Source: Pegea sp. RAD2-039
Lineage: Eukaryota; Chordata; Thaliacea; Salpida; Salpidae
NCBI GenBank assembly: GCA_034620365.1
Contig: JAQGEQ010000140.1
Coordinates: forward strand, 62,001 to 126,000
Direction of reading: 5' to 3'
DNA: 64,000 nucleotides
A model generated the notes under the pieces. The model was not told the DNA's origin and ran no database searches. It was given only the letters and a program-made list of their open reading frames with translations. Position 1 is the first letter of the stretch. Each line of letters starts with the position of its first letter. Of the stretch, positions 1 through 11,701 are shown in pieces. A program made the position numbers and the translations under genes.

Positions 1-187
1 TCTTATAAATTTTATTGCTATAAAATATCGCCTGAGGAAATAAGATTTGAAATCGTATAAAGTTTTCTATCGTAACCTGCCAACTCGTGATCCATTTGTC
101 TTCCGTTTTCTCTGCTTCAAAATGATATGAGAATGTAGATGGCTCCACATTTACAGTTTGGTTGTTTGGAAAGCATTGCTGCAAAAG

Positions 188-3100
188 ATGCAATTGAAAT
201 TATCTTCAAATCTTTTCTATGAATGGAAAGTATTTACCTTGGTTGTATTTGCTGTGTTATATACATGCAAAGGTTAGTTTTTATTCAGAAATATTTTGCA
301 TTTTTATTTTCTAAATGATATTATTACTATAAAAAATAATTTAAAGTTGTTTTTCGTCAATAATTAGATGAAATATATTTTAATTAAAAATATATATGCC
401 CATGTTGACATCATTTACAATTCTAGCATAACAAAGTTTGCAGTTATCTTTAATTATCTAGAAACCAAAATGTTGAAAAACCAGATTATCCAAGATGTAA
501 ATAAGATTTAATTGATTTAACAACTTTTGTGTAATTATTTTTACTTTTACAATTTGTTACAAATTTTTCGTCTAATTTTAAACTAATTATTAATCTAATA
601 ATAAAATAATTTAGTTTAACATTAAAACATAAAAGTTAGTATTTAGCTTCTAATAAAACTTCAAAAGACTGAAGATAATAAAATAATCTTGTTATTTGAG
701 GATCAAATAAGTGAAACAAACAAGTTAAATTGGTGATTTGTAAAAAATGAAATATTCGAATATTTCTTTTCAGTTTAATTGAATGACAACATCATTAACA
801 GATTATATGAATTTGTAAACATGTCTTTTTGTAAAACTTGTTCATAAATTCATTTTATATAAATTTAATAGTTTTATTTTTAAATATTATGCTATGAATA
901 GAAATTTCTATTTTAATAAACTAGTTACAAGTTTTAACAAAACTTTTAATCTATTTAAAATTACATTATTTTACTATAAATTGAAATATATGCTCTTCTG
1001 AAAGTTCTAAATAAGTATTTATCGAACATACTTTATTCAAAAACTGATTATAGTGCAAAAGTAATAAAAAAATATTTGTGCCATTAATGATTAAACTCTA
1101 GCTTTCTAAGAAAAGTTGTAATTAAATATCAGCAAAAAAACTTATTTGATTTAAATGAATTATATTTAGAATAAATTTTTGAGTAACGAAAACTTGTTTA
1201 ACAACTCCAGAAAAATTAGTTAATCATAAAAATAGTTCATTTAATTAAGAGTAATATTTCAACTATTTTTTTACTGCCAAGACACTCGTTAACATTTTAA
1301 CAAATGAAGTATGTAAAGTACTTAAGCAAGTTAATTTACTGACAAAATATTTTAGGAGCTTACATATCGAAAGGAAACGCATGTCTTCCTAACAAGATAG
1401 AATTATGTAGTAATCAACCAATATCAAGACAAAGTTGTATAAGACTTGGTTGTTGTTATCGCTATTTTCTTTGGAAAGGTAATCTTTGTTACAGAGGTAG
1501 GAATGTATTTGCTAGTCAATGACCCGAACTTCCTAAACCGGAGTTTGTTTTACAGCCCAAAATATCCAGAAGATACCTACCATAATCTCACATCCGACTG
1601 TCATTCACAATCAAAAAAAGTAAACATGAAAATATAGTTTTGTCTCTTTATTAACTTTTTCAAGTTTTTCATGAAACCAATTTTTTTTTTAAATTATTTA
1701 CAAATTGTTACTTGTATATTTATGAAGATTTAAATAAATTTGTAGATTAAACTTTTAAGATAGTTTTAAACGTGGATCATTATTTGTATATTTATAAATA
1801 AAAATAAATAAAGTTATTGATACTTACTTAATCTTTTTACTAAGTATCTTTTTTAGTTTATCTGTTTGCTTGAAAACTTTAAGTGAAAGATTATCTATCT
1901 ATTTTCAGCAACAATAAACATATTTGTTTGTAAAATAAATCTTATTAAAATTTCATTATTAATAACAGCTGATTGAAAATATTTTTAAGGAATTTCACTT
2001 AATGAATTTTAATGTAATTATAATGATGATATATCCATAATCAAATAAAGATTAATATTTATTTTTGGTAAAAACACAAAATTAATCTTTCAATGTTAAA
2101 GTTTTTAAAAATACTTCGGTTTAGAAGTCAACTTTTGACTAAATAGTTTGAAATAATTATTTATAAAAATGTTAAAAAGCTGTTTGTTTATAACCTAAAA
2201 AGTATTTAAAAAGATTAATTGCTTAATCACCTCTGGATATATAATAGACAAACAAAATCAAAATCTTTTTAGAATTCCTCTAGTTTAAAGCTAACTACTG
2301 ACTGAGAAACCAAAAAAAGATAATTTACTTCTAAGTAACAGTTTACAAAAATATTTTTATCAGAGGGTATCTCGTACTTTTCAAATTGTAACATTAATTC
2401 TTTAAACAACTTCTCTATGTTTATTCAGCTTGTCAAACTAATCGACGAAAAAACTTTGCTTTTCTTAATCATTATTAGCTACTATTAATATTTCTTTTGT
2501 TAACCTGAAAATTATAAACTCAAATTTAAAACTGCCAACGGCGAACAAGAAGTAATACTTCTTAGATTTCAACTAAACATTAAAGTGAAGATGATCTTAT
2601 AATCGTATCTTCTATGACCTACTTTATTCAATATTATTTCTGAATATTTATAATATAAAGAAATTTTTAAAACTTTAAAATATGAAAAAAAAAATCCCTC
2701 TTTTATTACTAATGAAATAAAAAGATTAAAAAAAGATTTTTCTAAATTTATTTATATTTTTTAATTACTAATTTCAAATAATTTTTTAGAAACAGAACAA
2801 CCAAGACACTTTCAAATGAAAAGTCAAGTTTTTCGTTCGTAACATTGTTAAAAAGAACTATTCGTGATAGTCTTCAGCAAGCATCTTCTTACTCATGTCT
2901 TGGAGGGCAGCAGTTTCCAAGGCAACTCTGTGGAGGGCCATTTGCAACATCACAATGGTGCAACATCTTGGGGTGTTGCTGGATTCAATCTTTTTTTACA
3001 AGTAGAGGGGTTTGTATGAAGTCTAAACACTCGAGAAAAGAAGCAACTCAACTTCAAAAGTTTGGAATAAAAAGTTTTTCTCAGCTGTTATCAGGTTAAC

Positions 3101-6100
3101 CCTAAAGTCCAAAGTCCAATATTTGTTTCGTTCTAAACTTCTGTTTTTTAGTTTCAAAATTACTTGAGCTGGAAAGTTTCTTTGATAAAAGTTACACAAA
3201 ACAAGCTAGAAATGTAGGTTTGCTTGGATATTAAAGATTACATTTTATTTATAGATAAATAAATTAATAAAAATTGAAACTTTTTGATTTACAGTTAAAT
3301 TCTCAAATTATTGAAAAAAGAAATCGAGTTGAAATATATCGTCGAATTCACGACGCGAGAAGTTCTCCTTCAAAAATTGTAATTGCTATTTAAGTTTATC
3401 AAAATATTATTATGTATTTATCTACGTAATATTTTCAAGAGTGGCCTACGACCGGTTGATATCTACCACACAAATTCTATTGGTCCACGTAAGTACCTTA
3501 GTTTAAAGAATCAACAGCTGAAGAATTCTGAGGAAATTTATTTTTAAGTTTCATGTTTCAAACTGAAAAATTTGAATTTAATTTACTGAAAATTTTATTT
3601 TTAAATCGTTTTTCTAAATAGCTTTAAAATTTTGGTTTTTATTTAAACTAAAATGGCTTTTTCATTTAAAGTTTCACCATATTTATCACCAAATGCGGTA
3701 TCAGCTGCTTCTACCAGCATCACTACTACTATCAAACCGACTTCTACATGTAACTTACAACAGAGTGAGTTATTCTCATTTCTTATTTATCTATTTTTAT
3801 CAAAATGAAAATTAAATCGATGCAAAGCTGTTTATAATTCAATAAAATGATTATTAGAAGCTAATTACTAGTATCAATTTTTCTTTGAAACATCAAATTG
3901 TAGATTTAATTTTCATTTAAAAAATACAAAAAAAAATAATTTTTTCAATATTATAAAAATGATAGTTCAGTTTTATATACAATTTAAATAAATAATTGTT
4001 ATTCTTTCAACAATGGTAATCAGTGTAAGCCTCAAAAACACCCCTTTTTAGTATTTTTATAAAATTGTTTTTACTACAAGAATATTTGATTAGGATGTAG
4101 ATAATAAACCACTTTTAAAAGTTTTACAATTTCTTTTTTAATCTTTATATCAAATCAATCTATTTTTAATCTTTAACAGATTTGTAAATATTATTTTTTG
4201 AAGTCAAACTTGTTATTCAAATTGATTTGTTTAAAGTTTATAAGCGATGTTTTAATTGGGATAAACTCAACTATATTTGAAGAAAAGTCTGTAATATATA
4301 CATATAACAAAAATAAATCTATTTTAGATTAAAACCTAAAGTGACTAATAGTTTTATTTAATTCAACTCACAGATTTTCTTTTAGTAGTTTTTCACATGA
4401 GACCTTAACAAATTCAGAAAACTGAACCATTTAATACTGAAATATTCTGAGACAATATTACTTACTTAAAGAATTATTTAATAAAAATTATTTAATAATA
4501 CTTATGATAAATATGATAAACGATAGAACCAAATTTGATATAGAACAGTATTCATAAATATGTTAATAAAAATATTAAAGAAACTATTAATTATATCATT
4601 AGTTGTAAATATTTGAAATTTTGCCACCACTAATTGCTTAGTGAATATTTTCAATATCATTTAGTCTTTACCAGAAATTCTATTTCAGCTTTTTTTTATT
4701 GCTTTAGTATTTAAAGTCATAAGTTTTAGTTAGTTTTTGTAGTTTCAATTAGTTTATTTATTTGTGATATTTTGATAGAATTACAGTTAATCATTCTTCA
4801 TTTATCAATATATAACTTCAATAAATAGAAATACTTTTTTTTATTGATCAAAACCAAATTGGAATGGTTTTTATTTTCTGGTTACTTTTTGATATACTTC
4901 TAATTTTTTTTGAAAAACTACTTTTTAATACTTTTAATGTTTTACAAATTTAATTTACTTTTTGGGATATTTTCTATAATTTTAACAAGTTTAAATTCTC
5001 TAAATAAATATCAGTTACAGATAATCTTCAAGAGTTTGGATAAAAACCAAAAAAATAAGTTTGAAAATAGTTCACTTCGCTTGTTTGTATTGATAATATT
5101 TTTATACCGAAACAAAGAAATTTTCTTTTCATTAAACTTTATATAAGTAAAATAGAAAGCATTGTTTTGAAAACTTTTGATAAAGATAGTGTCTTTATAT
5201 CAAATTAAAAAAAATACTTTTGGTTTAAATCTATATATTTTTATGCAATACAGATAAATGTGCTTTTAAATTATAAATTTCAAAAATCAAATAGTTTTAT
5301 AATATCATTACAGAAAAGTTTTTTTATGGATTTTTATATTAAGAATTAAATTTCTATTTTCATTAGTGTAACATCAGAAGAAGTTATCCTGAAATGTTCA
5401 ACATTATTCTTTTACATTTAAAGTTCCTTCAGCAAATAATACAATTTTTTCTACTTGATGAAATTGTTTTATCCTTTTTTTTGTACTCAAGTTGAATTAA
5501 TTCAAGATTTTTTAACTAAAACTAAATATTTGTAAACATTCCCTAGACGATGTTAAAAATATTGTACTTACATTAAATAGTTTTGCTTTTTAACATATGC
5601 TGGAAACCAATATTTATATCACATTTTCTCGTTTCATGTAAATTTCTTTACAGATACCTGTTGTGTTCGAAACTCAAACTCGCCTTGTTGCCAAAAAGAA
5701 TTTCATTCAAACCGTCGACCATCACCCTCAACTAGAGTTGTCGGTGGTAATACTGCGGGTCATCTTAGGTCTTCAATGGCATATATTTCGAATGGACCAT
5801 ATACTCGTGGTTACTGTGGAGGGACCTTAATAACTAATAACTGGGTATTGACTGCCGCTCATTGTGTGGTTAGTTACTGTAATGGGTTTAGGTGAGTTTT
5901 TTAAACTGATTTGTAAAGTTAAATATATTATGGATAAGTAAATAAACGCAATGTAGATATATAGAATCAGTATTTTAATTGATTTAATTCATTTCAATTT
6001 ACTTTATCAGTTTATTTAGGTTTTTATAGCTAAACACCTAAAGTTACTTTTCAAACTCTCTATTAAAATCCACCAAAAATGGATTTTATAAATAATTTGC

Positions 6101-7912
6101 TGATGTAGTTTTCATGGCAAGTTAGCTTAACGATTTGATTAATTAAAATGTCTAAGTTTTGTTTGTTAAATTTTTATTTCGATAAATACTTTTGATCTGT
6201 ATATCAAAGCTAATTTAAAATATCTGCCTGTCTAATACTTGATATTTGATAAATCAGGTTACATAAGACATTTATTTTTGGTTTGAGTGTTCTTATCTGT
6301 TTAAAAAGTGATTTCTATAACCTCGGCTTGAAAGTAATAACTACAAAAGTATGATAAATTAAATTTGTTGGTGAAGCAACTATTTGTCAATTCTCAATAA
6401 TTGAAGTTATATACAAAATCTATCAAACTTGTTTTCTATAAAAAAAGAAAGAAATAGAAAAAAATCAGTTATGTACAGACTCAACAACAATAAAGTTTTA
6501 TCCAGGAAAAATACTTTGATAAAAATATGCCAAAAAACCTTTTTAAAATTTGATTTATTTGATATTTTGTAAACAAACAACATACTTCACAACCTTTATA
6601 AAAATCTCAGGAAAACTTATTGTTGAAACAAATCTATAAATTTACAGACGACAACCTTTAATGGTTAGCTTGGGTAAAACCAACTCTAGTCCATATTATC
6701 GTGACCAGGGCCAACAAGACATTATGGTCTCACAAGTAATATGTCATTCACAACATTGTAAGCAAGACAACCAACCACGACTAAATGATTTGGCGTTACT
6801 TCATCTACAGAGGTTTGTATTTGAAATGTAGAATAAAGTATTTTACCGCTGACGTAAATGTGTTGAATGTAAATATTTGCGGTTGTCTTATTCGCATGTA
6901 GCACGTATTCTTGTGTTTATTTATTTGAATAAAGCTCGATATAAAAAGTTATTTTCACTACAAGGTGACAAACTGAACATCGTGTTTAACAGGTCAGCTT
7001 ATTCTTCTCATACTGTTAAACCTGCCGCTATTCCTCTGTTTTACGAGAAGCCGACCAATCTAAGCAAATGCATCACAATGGGATACGGACTAACACGAGG
7101 TCTTCTGCAGTATTTGCTAATCTGTAGTTTTTAAATTGCAAACTTACAAATTTTACGTTTCAAAGAATATATATCATATCTTTGATATATCATAAGCTCA
7201 AAGTTACATTTAGTTTTTAAAGATTGCTTTAAAGACTTATAAATCTTTTAGCAAAATCATTTTCTAATTTTTGGTAAAAATGGCTTAATTCAAATAAGAA
7301 GTCTGATTTTAATAAAGTTAAAAAACTTTCAAACAATTTTAAATGATTTGTGGAACTGAAAATTATCTTTTAAAAAATCCTTTTATCATAATTAGGAGCT
7401 CTTTTTGAAACTAATAGATTCTAACTTTTCGATCTTTCAAGCTTTTATTCTGATCAGGAACTGGAAGTTCAAAGACACTCCAAGAAGTAGAAATTCCTCT
7501 TATACCAAATGAGCGATGTAATCAACCAGATTGGCGAAGCTGCGTCATTAGACCATGCATGATTTGTGCTGGAGACCAGAACAAAGCACCATGTGATGGT
7601 GACTCTGGTTTGTAACTCTATTTGGTTTCAAAATCCTTTAATGTTGTAAATAAAAAGACTTTCGGTGGTTGTTGGTGAATTAATCCCATCAAAATATTCT
7701 TTAACAAACCTTTATAAAAAACCTAATAAACTTGAAGATGAACTTGTGGTGCAGGTGGTCCTTTGTTCTGTCAAAGAAAGAACGGACTGTACGTGGTACA
7801 TGGGGTTTATAGCTGGGGAAGATGTGGAATTGAGAAAAATAAGCCTTCTGTGTTTACAAGGATTTCTTATTACATCGGTTGGATATCAGATACTATAAAA
7901 TTAGCTTCATAA
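188..7912 (+). CDS. Secreted trefoil-domain S1 serine protease, 13 exons, 566 aa
   Basis: Exons: 188-272, 1356-1496, 1556-1619, 2790-3094, 3152-3213, 3295-3378, 3440-3488, 3672-3764, 5654-5891, 6648-6812, 6993-7099, 7458-7607, 7755-7912; 1,701 nt with phases matching at every junction. The start at 188 is the only nearby ATG in frame with exon 2, and it opens a hydrophobic secretion signal (core KVFTLVVFAVLYTC). Two P-type trefoil domains follow. Exon 2 has the pattern C-x7-C-x9-C-x4-CC-x10-C. Exon 4 has C-x10-C-x9-C-x4-CC-x11-C. A charged then Ser/Thr-rich linker leads to the protease: activation site R/VVGG, TAAHC (His57), NDLALL (Asp102) and GDSGG (Ser195) are all present. The residue at position 189 is Ala, 216 is Gly and 226 is Ser, so Arg/Lys trypsin specificity is not expected. 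Seen: motifs and phases. Inferred: an active, secreted endopeptidase held to mucus or matrix by the trefoils. The donor of exon 11 (GTCTTC) is weak. Confidence 0.85.
1356..1496 (+). other. Trefoil (P-type) domain 1 exon
   Basis: This exon encodes the first six-cysteine trefoil of the protease. The fourth and fifth cysteines are adjacent (GCC) and the last lies in NLCYRG. An upstream GT at 1479 would keep the same phase but drop the sixth cysteine, so the donor at 1497 is preferred. Confidence 0.75.
2790..3094 (+). other. Trefoil (P-type) domain 2 exon
   Basis: This exon encodes the second trefoil, including LGGQQFPRQLCGG and ILGCCWIQ. The cysteine spacing matches the family pattern. It is preceded by about 35 residues of basic, Ser-rich linker and followed by a Lys/Gln-rich segment. 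Confidence 0.8.
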
Positions 7913-10704
7913 CTATTTATTTCACTTTGTACTTGACTGCTGTGTAAGCCTTTTGAACTTAATTCTAAATTAATAATTTAATAATACTGTGATAATTCAT
8001 TAAAATTGCTTGTAACTTTAATAAAAATATTTCTCTAAATGATAAAAGGTTTTTGTATTATATGTAAATATCAGAATTTTCTGCTTTTATTTGGGAAAGC
8101 TCTAAAAATTATCAACAACAATAAAGCAAAAGTTTTATCTTTACTCCTTTTTTTCTCTAACTATTGATCTCTACTTTCAATAATTAAACATAAATATTTT
8201 TTGCATGAAATTGAAAGCACTTAAGATAAATCTAAATATATTTTACCAAAGCTCTTTTCAAAATATTTAATTACTTCTGTTCATTTCTTTTTTCTTTTTA
8301 CTGCCTTTCAACTTGGCTGTTATATGTAACAATAAAAATTGAAATCATCAAATTTGTGTTTGCTTAACTTCTCACTTCAGTCAATTTGTAGTTAAAAGTC
8401 TTCAACAGCTTTTAAACATTAATTTTAGTAAACTAGTTAACTTTTAAAGTGGTATGTACATTACGATTAAAGTGAGTGCTTTGTTGTGTACAGTTTGGCT
8501 TAATTTAAAAAAGCCTAGAATATATTTTTATATAACAAGAAAAGTATTTTTTCGGGCAAAAATGCAGTTTAGTTTATTGAATTATTTCGGACAGTTTATT
8601 AATAAATAAAAGTTACATAGTGGAAGATAAATCTATAGTTGGCGAATAAGTTTAAGAAGCACAGACGTTAAGTATAATTTTACTGAAGTTTGTAAAAGTT
8701 GATGAAGGCTTATAACGTTTTTAAATGGTTTTCAGATGGTCGGGTCTTTAAAACCAAACAAGTTTTTTGTTCAGTTGTTAAACGTACAAATCTTAATCTA
8801 ACAATTATAAGAACTTATTGACAGTTTAAACTTTCAACATCATTGTAAAAAGATATTCATTCAAAAATATTAAAAGCAGTTCAACTTCAAAGTTTTATTA
8901 AAAATTAATTAAATTGAGAATTTGTGAATATCGTTTCCAAATGTTTATACTTCTGATAAATACAACAGACGATTTACAAACGAGGTGGCTTATAACTAAT
9001 AAAATAGACCAATGATAATTTCAACCAAGTCTTATATTCGAAGCCCTAAAGAAAGTACAACTAAAGAATATGTTTTTGAGATTATTAAACAAATGAGAGA
9101 AGAAACCATCCTTGTTCAGCTGCAAGATCAACCTCAAAATAGTTCAATACATAATTACTTTAGAGTGAAAGCAATGAAAATCAGTTGGAAAAGCTGAGGA
9201 GAAAAGACTTAGCAGAGCAAATAAACAAACTCTCTGTAAGTTCGATTCTATATCTTATAAAAGAAATTAAAAAATTGATGAAAATAACATCTCAGCCCAT
9301 AAACACTGGTGTAATGTTACATAAGAAATTCTTAATCTTACACACAAGCTTTTTAATAAGTAGACAACAAAATTAACTTTTTATAATAAGCTGTAATATA
9401 ATTTCTATAAGTTTACAAAAAGTAAACTGAAAGTGTTTAATACTTAAAAGCATTGCTTTTTAAAGACAAAAGTAATTTAAATTTGAAACATTCAGTAAAA
9501 ATAACTAACCAATTATTAATATGTCAGACCACAGACAATTTAAGAAGCAAATTCAAATCATTAGAATAAGTAGATGCTGTGCTTTATTTGTCAGTTGGGC
9601 AAACGTGTCCTTGCCAAAGTTATAAAATTACTTTTATTTAGAATCAATCAATAGCAAATACAATGCTATTAAGAAAATTGCTTTCAAAAATACGCTAAGA
9701 TTCATAGTTAATATAATGTGGTTAATTTAATTATGTCTAATATAAGTTTATGTTTGAAATAAATTAGAAATATTTTGATGCATACATAAACGTACACTTT
9801 TAACAGATGTACAGAATTTTAAAAAACTAAGTTAGTTCTCAATGTTATATGATATCGACCAACTTAGGCCAAGTACAACCATGCTTTAGAAACAGCTTCA
9901 AAACAAAACACAGTGAAATAAAAATGAACTAAAACAGTTACTAATGTGTTTTGCTATTCTTTAATGTTAGTAGCTCTTCTTTATTCTTCTGTAAACATTG
10001 TTTGCAAAGTATAGAACGCCATTTGGAGCGATCTGCTGCGATATCTTCCCAGTTGCTGTTATCAATTTCATATCGCGTTTGCTTTTACTGATCAATATTA
10101 TTTAATATCAAATTAATATTTTTTTTTGCCTACAACATTCTAAATAGCTCATTATTTTTTAATATTATTATAAATTTACTTTAATATAATTTTTCTTTAT
10201 TATTAGTGCGAAATGTTTTGTTTGTAAATTTTTCTGAAAAAAGTTCACTTAATAATTATGTTAGTATATGTTGACTCAAATTATGTTTAGAAAATAATAT
10301 AAATATTTATAAAATCTGAATTATTTTAAGTAGATGTAGCTTGTGCACAATCAATTTTAGTTTATTTTTGAATCTATCAATTTTGAGTTTATCAAAATAA
10401 CTATCATCATCTTTATAAGAGTTATTAAACAATTTAAAAGAATTATTCTTTTGATGACCAATTAATTTTATAATTTTCTTAAATAGTTTTTATATCATCT
10501 TAATAAATAAATACATAATTATTTTCATTTGATATTTCAGATATCTAAACTTATAAAAGTTTCAAGATTTTTTATAAATCTTAAACTTTAAAAGTTTAAA
10601 GAAAATTTCAACTTTGAGTAAATAACAAAATTTTAATTTCATTTCAACAGGATTTCAATTGCTATAATGTACATAATATAAAAACTATTTGTAGCTGTTT
10701 AGAA
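7913..10704. other. Intergenic stretch with weak ORF fragments
   Basis: AT-rich DNA between the protease and the FBXO45-like gene. A polyadenylation signal AATAAA lies about 110 bases after the protease stop. Short open stretches at 9012-9194 and 9163-9376 are the only coding-like pieces. A possible exon from an acceptor at about 9162 to a GTAAGT donor at about 9235 would encode NENQLEKLRRKDLAEQINKL. I do not recognise it and no gene model joins it to anything. Confidence 0.4.
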
Positions 10705-11701
10705 ATGAGAAGAGAAGTTTGCTTCGATATACTGCCAGATTGCATCTTAGATAGGATTTTCGTTTATGTATCACTTCAAGACTTATATTCTTGTGCTTTG
10801 GTTTGTAAATATTGGAATAACTATCTACAAAAAAATGATGCCGAAATTTGGAGGTGATTATCAAATCTTTCAAAAGTTTATTTACAAAATAATATTTAAA
10901 TCTGTAGATTATTTCTTAAACTTTAAATATAAGAAAGTTTTCGGTAATTAATTTTTATTTTTAAACAATTTAGGATGAAGTGTATTGAAAAGTTGTCTTC
11001 AGAGACCTTAAAATCAGACTTGTTGATAAATTTAAGAACAAATAAAGAGAAATTATGTGCTTTTTATCATGCGTGGAACCCTAATGATTGTTCTGAAAAC
11101 ATGTATGTGAAACCAAACGGATTTACAGTTCATCGGAGGTTCCCTATCATCTTCTATTAGATAAAAACTTCTTAGAATCTTCTACAGACCTGAAGCTCAA
11201 TGCACTGATGCAGCTAGAGGAAAGATCGGATTTGATTCTGGTCGACATGCCTGGGAAATTTTATGGCAAGGACCACTTGGGACAGTTGCTATGGTTGGAG
11301 TGGCCACTAAAAATGAACCGATGAGAATGTCTGGTTATAAACCCTTGCTAGGATCGTCCAATCAAAGCTGGGCTTGGAATTTAGTGGATAATTATTTGTT
11401 TCATGATGGTTCTAGAAGAAATCGTTACCCGACTTGTAATAATGCAAATTCTCCACAGTACCATGTTAGTCACTTTTTTTGCAAATATTCTATAAATTTA
11501 TAAAATGTTTTTTAGGTTGGTGAAAAAATAACAGTTGTGTTAGATATGGAAGATTGTACTCTTTCTTTTGAACGTGATTATCAATTCTTAGGAATTGCTT
11601 TTAAAAATCTTCCCAGGATCAAGTTGTACCCTTCTATATCAGCTGTTTATGGAAACACTGAAGTGACAATGATTTATAAAGGCAAACCACTTGATGGATG
11701 A
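10705..11701 (+). CDS. FBXO45: F-box/SPRY protein, FBXO45/FSN-1 type, 258 aa
   Basis: Exons 10705-10853, 10974-11138, 11188-11464 and 11516-11701; 777 nt, all phases consistent. Residues about 1-50 form the F-box ([17 protein letters not shown]). Residues about 85-258 form the SPRY/B30.2 domain, with near-diagnostic family stretches: [49 protein letters not shown] and the C-terminal AVYGNTEVT...GKPLDG. Vertebrate FBXO45 is about 286 aa, and the N-terminus here is shorter. Known for the family: it binds SKP1 by the F-box and, with the RING protein PHR1/MYCBP2/RPM-1, ubiquitinates synaptic and axonal substrates. Introns are 49-120 bases. The ATG chosen is the one directly before the F-box; a longer N-terminal exon upstream cannot be excluded. 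Confidence 0.93.

Noticed and set aside
1497..1620. A CUB-like reading (FYSPKYPEDTYHNLTSDC) after a 19-base 'intron' in the protease gene
   Set aside because: It needs an implausibly small intron and leaves the wrong phase for the next exon at 2,790. The alternative exon 1,556-1,619 in another frame fits both neighbours.
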